NCBI GenBank assembly: GCA_963716135.1
Contig: OY970289.1
Span: 1,302,001 to 1,366,000 of the forward strand
DNA length: 64,000 nt
Direction of reading: 5' to 3'
Origin: CAVRAW01 sp963716135
GTDB lineage: Bacteria; Planctomycetota; Planctomycetia; Pirellulales; JADZDJ01
In this document: positions 48,115 through 57,895 of the stretch, piece by piece
How positions within the stretch are numbered: the stretch's first letter is position 1
Layout of the letters: every line of letters begins with the position of its first letter
The notes under the pieces: generated by a model
Told to the model about the DNA's origin: nothing
What the model saw: only the letters and a program-made list of their open reading frames with translations
The model's database searches: none
Made by a program: the position numbers and the translations under genes

Positions 48115-48232
48115 ACGGCAGACCGTTTTCGCTGCTGCTAGCATCGCCGAAATGGCATGGCATCGGCCAAGTGGCTCCGCTATCATCCCGCGGATTTTTC
48201 ACGTCCATTTTTCAGGTCTCGAAAACACGATC

Positions 48233-49372
48233 GTGGAATCGCTCAAGCCCCTTTTGCTGTTCGTGGTGCTGGGAGGAGTCGGTTACGGGGTCTACGTGGC
48301 TCTAAACCAGGCCCCGCCGCCGGAACCGCCCTCGCGCGTGGCGCCGCGATGGAACAAGCAGACGCCCGCGGCCGGCAAGACCGCTCGCAGCCGCAATGCC
48401 GCGGCGACGGCACGGCCGAGTCCGTCAGCGACGTCGACGCCGTCGGCATCTCCGCTGGCCAGCGGCAGCTCGCTGCCGTTTGGCATTGGAAAGACGGCCG
48501 CTCAGCCAAGTGCGCCTTTGAGCACTGCTCCGCCGCTGGCGCATAGCGAACCGGCGCCGCCGCCCGCGCAGCCAAGCTCTCCGCCGCCACTGGCTCAAGT
48601 CGAATCGGCGCCTGCCGCTGCGGCCAGTGCGCCTGCCGACAGATATCCCGCGGCTGCCGCCCCGGAAACGACCTCTCCCGCGCCAACCGATGCGGCGGCA
48701 GCCGACGCCGAACGAGCGCGCAGCGAATTTGCATCGACGATGCGGTATGCCCAATCGTTGTTGGCTGCCGGCAAGCTGGTCGATGCGCTGCGCGAACTAT
48801 CGAAGTGGTACGATCATCCTGCGTTGTCGCCGGCGGATCAAAATCAATTGGTGGAAACGCTGGGGCAATTGGCCGGCACGGTGATTTATTCTCCCGATCC
48901 CTGGCTCGGCCCGCCGTACGTCGTGCAGCCCGGCGACACGTTGGAAAGCATCGCCGAAGGGTGCCAGGTGCCGTGGCAATTATTGGCCAAGATCAACGGC
49001 ATCCAAAGTCCAACGCAACTGAATCCCGGCGAGCAATTGAAAATTGTCCGCGGTCCGTTCCACGCACAACTGAATCTGCACGAGCAATGGCTGGCCTTGT
49101 TTGTGGACGGCATGTATGCCGGCCGGTTCGCCGTGCAGGGAAGCCGCGAAACGCCGAAGCCCGAGGGCACCTATCCCGTGGCCAAGTTTGCGGCCGACAA
49201 TCCGACGAACGTCGCCCGGCGGCCCTACGTGAGCTTGGGCGGCGATCTGCACCTATGCGTTCCCGAAGATGCCGGGACTCCCGGCGTGGCCGCCGTCCGC
49301 ATCAACGATCGCGATATGGCCGACGTATTCGACATGCTGTCGGAACGTTCGCAAGTGACGGTGCGTCGATAG
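48233..49372 (+). CDS. LysM protein with degenerate L,D-transpeptidase (YkuD-like) domain
   Basis: This membrane-anchored cell-wall protein has about 379 residues. An N-terminal helix (LKPLLLFVVLGGVGYGVYVA) is followed by about 130 residues of Pro/Ala/Ser linker and a helical segment. A LysM repeat (YVVQPGDTLESIAEGCQVPW to LNPGEQLKIVRG) and a YkuD-like domain starting FHAQLNLHEQWLALFVDG come next. The end reads GVAAVRINDRDMADVF where active enzymes have S-G-C-I-R, so the catalytic Cys and nearby His appear lost. It probably binds peptidoglycan without transpeptidation. The GTG at 48233 matches where related proteins start; an earlier ATG at 48104 would overlap the previous gene. Confidence 0.8.
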   Translation: MESLKPLLLFVVLGGVGYGVYVALNQAPPPEPPSRVAPRWNKQTPAAGKTARSRNAAATARPSPSATSTPSASPLASGSSLPFGIGKTAAQPSAPLSTAPPLAHSEPAPPPAQPSSPPPLAQVESAPAAAASAPADRYPAAAAPETTSPAPTDAAAADAERARSEFASTMRYAQSLLAAGKLVDALRELSKWYDHPALSPADQNQLVETLGQLAGTVIYSPDPWLGPPYVVQPGDTLESIAEGCQVPWQLLAKINGIQSPTQLNPGEQLKIVRGPFHAQLNLHEQWLALFVDGMYAGRFAVQGSRETPKPEGTYPVAKFAADNPTNVARRPYVSLGGDLHLCVPEDAGTPGVAAVRINDRDMADVFDMLSERSQVTVRR

Positions 49373-49505
49373 TTAAGTCGACCTGCTCGGGCCCAAGTTG
49401 CGGCACTCGGGCCAAACTTGTGCGCCACAATTCGCTTGCCCGCCAACAGGGCGGCGGCGTATGCTGAAGGCATAGCGTGAGCAATGAGGCAACTAGGTGG
49501 TTCAT

Positions 49506-51380
49506 ATGCTGGGCAATCCGCCGCGCTCGCCATTCTGCCAGTTCATCGGCTGTGGCGTTGTGCTTTTGGTTCTGACTGCTCATGCCGCGCAAGCCAAAGA
49601 GCCGAGCGTACGCGGCGAGGAAAGCGCGCCAAGCGCAACGGCATCGAGCCCAGCGGCCGCCGAAACGCTTCAGGCACGGATCGCGCAGTTGATCGAGCAA
49701 CTCGGCGACAACCGGTACGCCGTGCGCCAACAAGCGCAAGAAGAACTTGCGCGGCTGGGGCCGGAAGCGTTTGACGCGTTGAGCGAGGCGCAAAACAACG
49801 ACGACGTTGAGATTGCCTCCCGCGCCCGATACCTGGTGCAACGGATTCGCATCGAATGGACGCGCGACACCGATTCGCCGCTGGTGAAGCGTCTGCTCTT
49901 GAACTATGAAGCCAAAACCGACGCGGAACGAATGGCGACGCTCGAGCAATTGGTCAAACTGCCTGGCGACGTGGGCTTGGAGCCGCTGTGCCGTTTGGTA
50001 CGGTTTGAGAAATCGCCATTGGTTTCCAAACAGGGCGCGCTTTTGATTCTGGCCAAGCCGGCTTCAGAGCTTTCAGAGGGCGATCGCCGGGCCCGAGCGA
50101 AAACCATCGACCGCGCGTTGGGCAGCAGCGTGCGTCCGGCGGCACGCTGGCTGCGGACCGATCTGCAATTCGAAAGCAATCCGCAGGAAGCGCTGGCCCA
50201 GTGGGCCAAATCTGTTGATGACGAGCTGGCCACGTTGGACAAATCGTCGGCGGATACGAATAACGCAATTGTCCTCGCGCTGGAGCGCCGTCAGGCCGAA
50301 ATGCTGCTGTCGCTTAACAAGCAGGACCAGGCGCTGAACGTGATGCGGAAAATGATCCCCTTGGAAACGGACGATCCGCAGGCGCTGGTGCAACTGGTCG
50401 ATTGGTTCACCAAACAAAAAGCGTGGCCTCTGATCGAAGATGCGGCGGCCCGATTCGAGCGAACTTTCGCCAGCAACCCCTTGTTGCTGTACTCGGTGGC
50501 CCAGGCGCGGCGATTGCAGAACGACACCACGCAAGCAGAGATACTTGCCAAGCAGGCGTACCAGATTAACCCGCAAAATATCTCGGAACATCTGCGCGTT
50601 GCCAAACAGCTCCAAGAACGGTGCTTGTACGATTGGAGCGAGCGGGAATATCGGCACGTGATCGGCTGGCCTCAGGTGCAAGGTTCGGAAGAGTGGATTC
50701 GCGCACAGATATTATTGGGCGACATGTTGCACGACGAGCAACGTGATCTATCGGCAGCCAAGGTGCTCGAGCGGCTGGTGGACTCGATGGCCAGCGATGG
50801 AGCTTTATTGCAACGGGTGCAGCAGCTCGATCAGACGATGCCTCCGGTGGCGCGGATGCACTTTTACTATGCCTGCCATTACGAGGCGCAGCACGACCGC
50901 CAGCAGCAGTGGAAGCACGTGGAGGAAGGGTTAGCTGAAAATCCGACCGACGTGGACCTGTTGATCGCGCTGTACCGCTCGTCGGAAGGAGATCCCCAGC
51001 ACCGCAAGAGAGCTTTGGACATGGTGCACGAGGCGGCTGACAAGCTGCGCACGCAGATCAACGAAAACGCGGACGATTCGCTGTTGTGCAATTACTATAA
51101 CGAATTCGCGTGGCTGATCGGCAACACGGAAGGTGATTTCGATCAAGCGATCAAATACTCCCAGAAGTCGATCGAGCTGGCGCGGCAACTGCCACCCGAG
51201 TTGGGAATTACTGAAGCCGGATATCTCGACACGCTGGCGCATTGCTATGCCGCCAAGGGGGATTACGAAAATGCCGTCAAATATCAAACCCGCGCGGTGG
51301 AACTAGACCCTTCGACACAACAAATCGTGCGGGCCTTGGACGAATTCAAATCGCAATTGGAAAAGGCCCATAAAAAATAG
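49506..51380 (+). CDS. Secreted HEAT/TPR repeat protein
   Basis: This 624-residue protein has a signal peptide (hydrophobic VVLLVLTAHAAQA, cleavage near AQAKE). An N-terminal helical part resembles HEAT repeats (NRYAVRQQAQEELARLGPEA), and the C-terminal half holds TPR-like units, the clearest being GYLDTLAHCYAAKGDYENAV followed by KYQTRAVELDPSTQQ. It should act as a periplasmic scaffold. The ATG at 49506 has AGGTGG five bases upstream and is preferred to the GTG at 49497. Function beyond protein binding is unknown. Confidence 0.8.
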   Translation: MLGNPPRSPFCQFIGCGVVLLVLTAHAAQAKEPSVRGEESAPSATASSPAAAETLQARIAQLIEQLGDNRYAVRQQAQEELARLGPEAFDALSEAQNNDDVEIASRARYLVQRIRIEWTRDTDSPLVKRLLLNYEAKTDAERMATLEQLVKLPGDVGLEPLCRLVRFEKSPLVSKQGALLILAKPASELSEGDRRARAKTIDRALGSSVRPAARWLRTDLQFESNPQEALAQWAKSVDDELATLDKSSADTNNAIVLALERRQAEMLLSLNKQDQALNVMRKMIPLETDDPQALVQLVDWFTKQKAWPLIEDAAARFERTFASNPLLLYSVAQARRLQNDTTQAEILAKQAYQINPQNISEHLRVAKQLQERCLYDWSEREYRHVIGWPQVQGSEEWIRAQILLGDMLHDEQRDLSAAKVLERLVDSMASDGALLQRVQQLDQTMPPVARMHFYYACHYEAQHDRQQQWKHVEEGLAENPTDVDLLIALYRSSEGDPQHRKRALDMVHEAADKLRTQINENADDSLLCNYYNEFAWLIGNTEGDFDQAIKYSQKSIELARQLPPELGITEAGYLDTLAHCYAAKGDYENAVKYQTRAVELDPSTQQIVRALDEFKSQLEKAHKK

Positions 51381-51433
51381 ATGGATTCTCTTTGACGCCT
51401 GTCTTCGAACCTTCGCAAAGTTCTCACTGATCC

Positions 51434-52228
51434 ATGCAACACCTTTCCGTCGGCGACGCACAGTTGGCGGTCGTAAAGCGCGGGCATCGCGGTTACCCGC
51501 TGCTTCTGGTGCATGGGTTTCCGCTCAATCATTCTCAGTGGCAGCAACAGATTGATTACTTCTCGGATCATTGTCGGGTGATTGCGCCGGATTTGCGCGG
51601 ATTCGGCGGCAGCGATGTAACGCCGGGCACCGTGACCATGGAGCAAATGGCCGACGATCTGAACAACCTGCTGACCGAATTGAAAATCGACGAGAAAGTG
51701 ATCTTTTGCGGATTGTCGATGGGGGGCTATGTGGGCTGGCAATTCTGGCGCAAATACCGTGACCGAGTGCTGGCGATGATCCTGTGCGACACGCGCGCCA
51801 CAGCCGACACCACCGAAGGCGCGGCTGGTCGTCGGCAGTTGGCGGCGAAGCTGCTTGCGGAAGGCTCCGAGGTCGCGGCCGACGCCATGATTCCAAAACT
51901 TTTCTCACCGGAAACGCGGCAGAAACATCCCTACTTGATCGAACGTGCACGGCAAATGATCATCCGCAATCAGCCGGCTGGCCTGGCGGCGGCGCTGGAG
52001 GGTATGGCCGTGCGGCCCGATGCCCAGCAAATCATGCACGGTATCGACGTGCCCAGCCTGGTGATTGTGGGCGAGCACGATTCGCTTACCCCCGTCGACG
52101 AGATGCGGCGGATGGCCGACGCCATGCCGAACGCCGGTTGGGTCGTGGTGCCCAGCGCCGGTCATCTGGCGCCGCTGGAAAACCCCGCCGTGGTGAATGA
52201 GGCGATCGCAGAGTTCATTACTCTGTAA
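51434..52228 (+). CDS. Alpha/beta hydrolase
   Basis: This 264-residue cytoplasmic hydrolase has an intact triad: Ser in CGLSMGGYVGW (about residue 97), Asp in VIVGEHDSLTP and His in PSAGHLAPLENP. The oxyanion HGFP motif (LLVHGFPLNHSQW) is at about residue 25. The sequence resembles 3-oxoadipate enol-lactonase/esterase types, but no pathway neighbours support a substrate. The stop directly abuts the DUF2617 gene on the other strand. Confidence 0.88.
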   Translation: MQHLSVGDAQLAVVKRGHRGYPLLLVHGFPLNHSQWQQQIDYFSDHCRVIAPDLRGFGGSDVTPGTVTMEQMADDLNNLLTELKIDEKVIFCGLSMGGYVGWQFWRKYRDRVLAMILCDTRATADTTEGAAGRRQLAAKLLAEGSEVAADAMIPKLFSPETRQKHPYLIERARQMIIRNQPAGLAAALEGMAVRPDAQQIMHGIDVPSLVIVGEHDSLTPVDEMRRMADAMPNAGWVVVPSAGHLAPLENPAVVNEAIAEFITL

Positions 52229-52768
52229 TCACGGCACTTGAAAGAGCGATTGGCTTTTCACAATCGCGTAGTCGTCGGGAAACGTGTGGAACACCTGCAC
52301 CAGCAAGCTGCGGTTGCGGGATTCCAAATTCACGTAGCTCAGGGCGCCGAGCGCCATGCGGCCGCTGGAATCGAAGCGGTGCAACATCCCCTGGCGCACT
52401 CCTTCGGCTGTCAATTCTTTCTGAAATGTCCAGAATGCGTCGGGCTGCACGGGCTCAAGCTGAAAATCCATCTGATAGCGCGCTCCGCCGCGACAATCGA
52501 GTTGATCGGTCCGTTGACCTTTGAGGCGGTAGTGCAGCAGGCGCCGTTTTTGCGGCAGCGGATGCTGCGCGCTGCAGGCCACCTCGGTAAGAGTCAGCCC
52601 ACGGTATCTCCACGAGACCACGTGGCCTGCGCTGGTAATGTGAATAGTGGCCTCGTAATCGCCCCGGGCCACTTTCCGGGTGGCAAACACCTCGAACAAC
52701 TCTGGATGCAACGGCCGGCCGAAAAGTTGGAACACGAGTTCGGCGATTTTCGGTCGGACGGAAAGCAC
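52229..52768 (-). CDS. DUF2617 family protein
   Basis: This is a 179-residue soluble protein with MLSVRPKIAELVFQLFGRPL at its start, ITSAGHVVSWRYRGLTLTEV, and the C-terminal GALSYVNLESRNRSLLVQVF. I recognise this as the DUF2617 family common in planctomycetes and actinobacteria, whose function is unknown. It has no signal peptide or catalytic motif. It is convergent with the hydrolase gene; a long inverted repeat lies in its upstream region. Confidence 0.75.
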   Translation of the reverse strand: MLSVRPKIAELVFQLFGRPLHPELFEVFATRKVARGDYEATIHITSAGHVVSWRYRGLTLTEVACSAQHPLPQKRRLLHYRLKGQRTDQLDCRGGARYQMDFQLEPVQPDAFWTFQKELTAEGVRQGMLHRFDSSGRMALGALSYVNLESRNRSLLVQVFHTFPDDYAIVKSQSLFQVP

Positions 52769-53075
52769 GGCTAGAAACCCTTCTGCAGGTTGGTCAACAT
52801 CCGACCGGTGTGATTAATAATGTTGGGCAGCCGATTTTGTTTGCAATGCAACGCTGCTGTCCAACATTATATTTGCGATTCACAACCACTCAAAGACATA
52901 TTTGAGAAGAAGATAACGGCACCACGCGGGGTACTTGACAATTCGCCAGCGGCGGTTCTACCGGCGAGATTCCGTGGTGCTAGCAGGCTGGACCACCAGC
53001 GGACCGGGGTGCATAAGACGTGCCCCGAATAATTATATTCTTTGCGAACTTGTCTTAGAGGACTATTCGCCCCGG
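52769..53075. other. Intergenic region with a long inverted repeat
   Basis: This 307-bp region lies between two minus-strand genes. It contains the inverted repeat listed separately and otherwise nothing coding. It probably contains the promoter of the DUF2617 gene and the end of the protease transcript. Confidence 0.45.
52817..52870. terminator. Long stem-loop, possible terminator of the CPBP protease gene
   Basis: ATAATGTTGG (52817-52826) and CCAACATTAT (52861-52870) are perfect reverse complements, and inner GCAGC/GCTGC segments extend the stem with a small bulge. No T-run is adjacent, so termination is uncertain; a remnant of a small mobile repeat is the alternative. Confidence 0.4.
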
Positions 53076-53843
53076 TTAGAACAAGCCCACCAGAACGTCG
53101 TACACGGCGTGCGTGCCGGCCGCTACTCCGAATCCACGAAAGATGAACAACGTGGCAAAGAATAGGCCGGCCGTCATTCGGAACAAGAACGTGTACCACA
53201 GGAAAGGTTCGCCCATGGCGCCCACATGGTGCGCCGCGGCGAACAACAGGCTCGTTAGCAGGGCGCCGCCGGCCAGCGACAAGTTTGAACCACAGCCGGA
53301 AAACCGCAATATCCAGGCCACGGCCGAAAACATGACCAGGCGGAAAAGCAATTCCTCGTAGATTCCGGCGCCGACGAATACCACGAACCGGTGAAACACC
53401 CCTTCTGCCACGTCGCCGATCGAAGCATGCAAGGCCCAATTCTCCTGCCCCGGCATGACCAGCGACAGCAAAGTTCCCTGAACCCGTGCAATCACTACCA
53501 GCGCTATGGCCAGCAAGACGCACTCGGCAAACTTGGCGTACAACACGCCGACCGAGATCCGCCACGGCTGGCGAGTAACGTAATGCCAACCGGCCAGTAG
53601 CCCAACGGTCAACAAAGGCAGCAAGAAGTATTGGCTGAAACCTAAGCAATCCAACAGTTGGCGCATCCAGACGTCGGCCCCGTTGCGCATGGCCTGCGGA
53701 CCCAGCCACAGTTGGCCCGCTTCGTACACGACCAGCAAGGGCGTTACAAACGCCAAACTAGACAGCGGCCGCCTCGACTGCTGCCAATAGTCGCCGGCGT
53801 AGCCGTTCCCTGCGACCGATTTGTTTTCTAGCGCCGCCTGCAT
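53076..53843 (-). CDS. CPBP family intramembrane glutamic endopeptidase
   Basis: This 255-residue polytopic membrane protease has about seven helices. Motif 1 is GAGIYEELLFRLVMF with the catalytic Glu-Glu and Arg; motif 2 is FAAAHHVG with metal-site or catalytic His; a third conserved His/Asn site lies in GTHAVYDVLVG. The family cleaves membrane substrates or CAAX proteins in other organisms; the substrate here is unknown. No clear operon partner is seen. Confidence 0.87.
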   Translation of the reverse strand: MQAALENKSVAGNGYAGDYWQQSRRPLSSLAFVTPLLVVYEAGQLWLGPQAMRNGADVWMRQLLDCLGFSQYFLLPLLTVGLLAGWHYVTRQPWRISVGVLYAKFAECVLLAIALVVIARVQGTLLSLVMPGQENWALHASIGDVAEGVFHRFVVFVGAGIYEELLFRLVMFSAVAWILRFSGCGSNLSLAGGALLTSLLFAAAHHVGAMGEPFLWYTFLFRMTAGLFFATLFIFRGFGVAAGTHAVYDVLVGLF

Positions 53844-54207
53844 GGACTTCTGATCCGGATGGAACTGTTGCGCTCTTGCCGATCGTCTGGCTTGCCAGGC
53901 AAGTCGACGGGAAAATCGAAGTATTCCCTAGCCGACCGGGTGACTCGCGGCGAGAATCCGCCGCCGATGGAGAGCAACACTTGCTGATTTTTTTCGGTCG
54001 GCGGCGGCGCGGGCTTGAGACATGTGCCCGCCGTCGCTGCGTTGAGAACGATCGTTGCGGCTGACTAGCGGGCCGCTGCAAGCCGGGTGGCGTCGCCGGC
54101 TCGAAGAATAAATGGCCGACCAATCCCCATTCCACGCGGGCGGCCTTGGCCCCTATAATCGGACACTTCCCTTGGACGACCCGGCTACTGTCTCGCGGCA
54201 ATCCGCC
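53844..54207. other. Divergent intergenic region, no gene seen
   Basis: This 364-bp region separates the protease gene (leftward) and the response regulator gene (rightward). Open frames across it have no recognisable protein character. No repeat or RNA family is obvious. Confidence 0.4.
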
Positions 54208-54672
54208 ATGGCCAAAGCACCCGCTCTGCAGCGTAAAAGTCGGATTCTGATTGCCGACGACAACGTGCCCAACGTCGAACTGCTGGAGGCGTTTTTGGCC
54301 GACGTCGATTGCGAAATGGCGGTGGCGGTCGACGGCCGGGATACGCTCGATAAGGTCGAGTCGTTCAAGCCCGACCTGATTCTGCTGGACGTGATGATGC
54401 CCAAGCTGAGCGGTTTCGAGGTGTGCCGCACCCTCAAGCAAAACCCCAAGACGCGAGGCATTATGATCTTGATGGTCACCGCGCTCAACGAGTTGGGCGA
54501 TATCGAACGGGCCGTAAATGCCGGCACTGACGACTTCATCAGCAAGCCCGTGAACAAGCTGGAACTGCTGAAGCGCGTGGAGAATATGCTCAAAGTGCTC
54601 AATCTCACCGATGAGCTGGAACGGCTGCGCAGTTACATTCAGGGAATGGAAGATGACGCTGGGCCGCAGTGA
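54208..54672 (+). CDS. Response regulator receiver protein (PleD/CheY-like)
   Basis: This receiver of about 154 residues has ILIADDNVPNVELLEAFL (acidic pair), LILLDVMMPKLSGFEVCRTL (phospho-Asp), MVTALNE (Thr) and FISKPVNKLELLKRV (Lys), plus a short helical C-terminus and no output domain. The PNVELLEA pattern is that of PleD-type receivers. The ATG at 54208 begins just before the receiver domain; an earlier in-frame ATG at 54112 gives an unlikely tail. No partner kinase is nearby. Confidence 0.9.
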   Translation: MAKAPALQRKSRILIADDNVPNVELLEAFLADVDCEMAVAVDGRDTLDKVESFKPDLILLDVMMPKLSGFEVCRTLKQNPKTRGIMILMVTALNELGDIERAVNAGTDDFISKPVNKLELLKRVENMLKVLNLTDELERLRSYIQGMEDDAGPQ

Positions 54673-54711
54673 GCAGCGGCCGCGCGAGCGACTCCAGACT
54701 TGCCCGGCGGC

Positions 54712-55998
54712 CTAAGCGGTGCGATCCGCCAGTTCCGCCTCGACGAACGGCTCCGAGCCGTCGGCCTTGGCAATCACCGTGAGGCCGCGTTCGGTCACCA
54801 GAAAACCGCGCGAGCGATCTTGCTCCGGATCGTAGCCGATCTGGGTGCCGGGCGGAATTTGCACGCCCTTGTCGATGATGGCGCGGCGGATGCGCGCGTG
54901 GCGCCCGACGTCAACGCCCTCGAACACAATCGAATCGTCCACCTTGGCATAGCTATTGATCCGCACGTTGGGCCCTAAGATCGACCGCCGCACCTGCCCG
55001 CCGGAAACAATGCAGCCGGAGCAAACGACGCTGTCGAGCGCTTCTCCGCGGCGGGCATCGGGCCCTCCCTCGGCAAACACGAATTTCGGCGGCGGAAAAT
55101 TCGGCTGATAAGTGCGAATCGGCCACTCCATGTCGTACATGTTCAGCAGCGGATCGACGGAGACCAGGTCCATGTTGGCGTCGTAATACGCGTCCAGCGT
55201 GCCCACGTCGCGCCAATATGCGTCTTGCTTTCGATTTTCGTCGTGGAACGGAAAGGCAATCACCCGGTGGGAACCGATCACCGCCGGAATGATGTTGCGG
55301 CCGAAATCGTGCTGGCTGCCGGGCCGAGTCGCGTCCAGGCACAACTGCTCGAACAAGAACCGCGCGTTGAAAACATAAATTCCCATCGAGGCCAGGCAAC
55401 GTTGCGGGTCGCCGGGAATCGTTTTGGGGTGAAGCTGCTTCTCTTCGAAACCGATCACGCGGGCCTCTTTATCGACCTGCATGACGCCGAAATGCCGCGC
55501 CTCTTCCACTGACACGCGCAACGCGCCCACCGTCAGGTCGGCGCCACGCTCCAGGTGGAAATCGACCATCGTGCGGTAATTCATTTTGTAGATGTGGTCG
55601 CCGGCCAGGATCACCACATAATCGGGCCGTTCCTTTTCGATGGTGTAGATATTTTGGTAGACGGCGTCGGCGGTGCCTTGATACCAATGTTCGTCGATGC
55701 GCTGCTGCGGCGGCACGACGTCGATGAATTCGCCCATTTCGCGGCTCATCAAGCCTTTCCAGCCCAGGCTCAGGTGGCGATCCAAGCTCATCGCCTTGTA
55801 TTGCGTCAGCACCAGAATCTTTCGCAACCCGCTATTCACGCAGTTGGACAGCGTGAAATCGACAATTCGATAGACCCCGCCGAAGGGAACCGCAGGTTTT
55901 GCGCGATCGCGGGTAAGCGGCTCCAACCGAGTGCCCTTCCCGCCGGCCAGAACGACCGCCAAGACATTGCGATGCGGGTTATTGTTTTCCGAAAGCAT
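54712..55998 (-). CDS. glgC: Glucose-1-phosphate adenylyltransferase
   Basis: This enzyme of about 428 residues makes ADP-glucose for glycogen. The N-terminal VVLAGGKGTRLEPLTRDRAK is the nucleotide-binding signature; VILAGDHIYKMNY holds the catalytic Asp; WRDVGTLDAYYDANMDLVS is the sugar-phosphate region; the C-terminus forms a left-handed beta-helix (GRHARIRRAIIDKGVQIP). The ATG at 55998 has GGAGAG at suitable spacing and is preferred over 56019. The only other glucan-related gene in the window is the GH57-type fragment at the right edge. Confidence 0.95.
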   Translation of the reverse strand: MLSENNNPHRNVLAVVLAGGKGTRLEPLTRDRAKPAVPFGGVYRIVDFTLSNCVNSGLRKILVLTQYKAMSLDRHLSLGWKGLMSREMGEFIDVVPPQQRIDEHWYQGTADAVYQNIYTIEKERPDYVVILAGDHIYKMNYRTMVDFHLERGADLTVGALRVSVEEARHFGVMQVDKEARVIGFEEKQLHPKTIPGDPQRCLASMGIYVFNARFLFEQLCLDATRPGSQHDFGRNIIPAVIGSHRVIAFPFHDENRKQDAYWRDVGTLDAYYDANMDLVSVDPLLNMYDMEWPIRTYQPNFPPPKFVFAEGGPDARRGEALDSVVCSGCIVSGGQVRRSILGPNVRINSYAKVDDSIVFEGVDVGRHARIRRAIIDKGVQIPPGTQIGYDPEQDRSRGFLVTERGLTVIAKADGSEPFVEAELADRTA

Positions 55999-56085
55999 CA
56001 CCACTCTCCTGCGCGGCAATCAATTCAGCCGATTCATTGTACCGGGTGCGGATAGCAGGCTAAAGGGTGCGCGCTTCAGCCCGGG

Positions 56086-57197
56086 TCAGACATCCAATAG
56101 CTCGTGATATAGCCGGCCGTATCGGGCGACCATGTCTTCTACCCGAAAATACTGTAGCACGCGCCGGCGGCCAGACGCGCCGAAGCGTCGGGCCAGTTCC
56201 GCATTTTCGACCAGCGGCAACGTACAACGGGCAAAACCGGCACGCTGACCGATCGGCACTAGATAGCCGGTTTCGCCGTCGATCACCAATTCGCGGTTTC
56301 CCGGTGCATCCGCGGCCACAACGGGCACGCCGGAAGCCATGGCTTCGAGAATGGCGTTGGATTGCCCCTCGCAGCAGCCGGCCTGCCACAGCACGTCGAC
56401 GTGCGGCAAGAGTCGGGCCACGTCGTCGCGCGGGCCAAGAAAATGTACGCGCTCTTCGATTCGATTTAATCGCCGATAGCGCTGCAGGGGGCGCGCAGGG
56501 GCCCATCGCCGACGATCAGCAAATGAGCCGGCGCGCCCACGGCCCGTAGTTGATCTGTCGCCCAAATTAGCTCCTTCAACCGCTTGTTTACGGTCAATGG
56601 TCCGAGGTAGGCGATCAGTTTGGCATCTTGCGGCAGGCCGAGTTCCGCCAATAGCTCGCCGCGTGAGGTGGGAATTTGATTTGAGGCCGGCACGGCATTG
56701 GGAATTACGAACATCTGCCGCGGCTGCAAACCGGCGTGCACGTAAAAATCGTGCACCGCATTGCTGTTGACGACAATGCGATCGGTGCGTCGGGCCAGTC
56801 GGCGATCGAGCGCCAATTCGTGATCCATCTTCCAGACGTCGACGCCGCGCTCCGTGGCCACCAGGTGTCGAACGCCCTGCGATAGCGCCGCGGCGCGGCC
56901 GTAGGTGTTGGCGTCGAACAGCCAAGTGTGAACCAGATCGGGCCGAATCCGGCGGATGTGCCGCTGCAATCGCCAGAATGCCAGCGGATCGATTCGCCAG
57001 CGCCGGCCGATGGCGCCCGACTCGACGCCGCTTATCCGCAAATCGGCGGCCACTGCCCCGCCGCCATTGAGGGCGACCACGTGCGTCTCGAATTCATCTT
57101 TCGGCAAGCTGGCCGCCAAGAGCGCCAATTGCTTCGCCGTGCCGCCACGCTTCAGACTGGGAATGATGTGCAGAATTCGACGCGTCACGATCGCCAT
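56086..57197 (-). CDS. GT4 family glycosyltransferase (frameshift near 56488)
   Basis: This GT-B enzyme of about 370 residues has IIPSLKRGGTAKQLALLAAS at the start and VIPNAVPASN in the linker. After a frame change come RIEERVHFLGPRDDVARLLP and EGQSNAILEAMASGVPVVAA, the EX7E region. The change falls in a run of five G on the plus strand (56487-56491); one more base restores Leu-Arg-Ala-Pro-Leu-Gln-Arg. It is therefore treated as one gene with a homopolymer deletion. The ATG at 57197 is preferred to a TTG at 57221. hpt lies just upstream on the same strand. Confidence 0.78.
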
Positions 57198-57224
57198 CCT
57201 GTGGCTGGATTCGATACTCAACTC

Positions 57225-57758
57225 TCAGTCGATGATCTTGCCGATCTCGTGCTCTTCCAGCGCGGCCAGAAACGGCAGATTGCGGTAAACATCTTGATAA
57301 TCCAATCCATACCCGACGACGAACGCATTGGGAATCTCAAACGCCACGTAATCGGGCTCCATGACGACCGACTTGCGGCCATGCTTGCGCAACAACACCG
57401 CGGAGCGCACGCTGGCCGGTTTGTACTTGTGCAGCTCCTCAATCAAAGCCACCAATGTTTTTCCCGTGTCGAAAATATCGTCGACCAGGAGCACGTGACG
57501 GTTTTGAATATCGGGCAACAAATTCAGATTCATTTTCAACGCTTCCGGCGCGGTCGCCGTGCCGCGATAGCTGGAGGCTTGCACCAGTCCGATTCGCAGC
57601 GGCATCGTCAGCCGGCGAATCATATCCGCCATCAGCACCACGCAGCCGGTAAGCACGCCGACAATCGTGAGCGGACGATCGCCATAGAATTCCGTAATTT
57701 CCCCCGCCATCCGATCGACGCCTTCTTGCAGTTGCTGGGCGGTGAGAATCGTCTTCAC
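57225..57758 (-). CDS. hpt: Hypoxanthine phosphoribosyltransferase
   Basis: This 177-residue purine-salvage enzyme converts hypoxanthine or guanine and PRPP to IMP or GMP. The PRPP loop is VLLVDDIFDTGKTL (about residues 94-107), the Mg site is near VGVLTGCVVLMADM, and VVGYGLDYQDVYRNLP forms the C-terminal purine pocket. Length and motifs are normal. It precedes the GT4 gene by 27 bp without a functional link. Confidence 0.95.
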   Translation of the reverse strand: MKTILTAQQLQEGVDRMAGEITEFYGDRPLTIVGVLTGCVVLMADMIRRLTMPLRIGLVQASSYRGTATAPEALKMNLNLLPDIQNRHVLLVDDIFDTGKTLVALIEELHKYKPASVRSAVLLRKHGRKSVVMEPDYVAFEIPNAFVVGYGLDYQDVYRNLPFLAALEEHEIGKIID

Positions 57759-57895
57759 GGGATCCGTCCTCGACAGCGGTAGGCCGCAGCGCCGGCTGGT
57801 AAAGCGGCCATTCTAAAGGGTAGACAGCCGGCCCGGTAGAGCTTATCAACGAGAGGCTGCTTGTCGTTCGCTATTCATCGGTTGGCTTTGACTTT

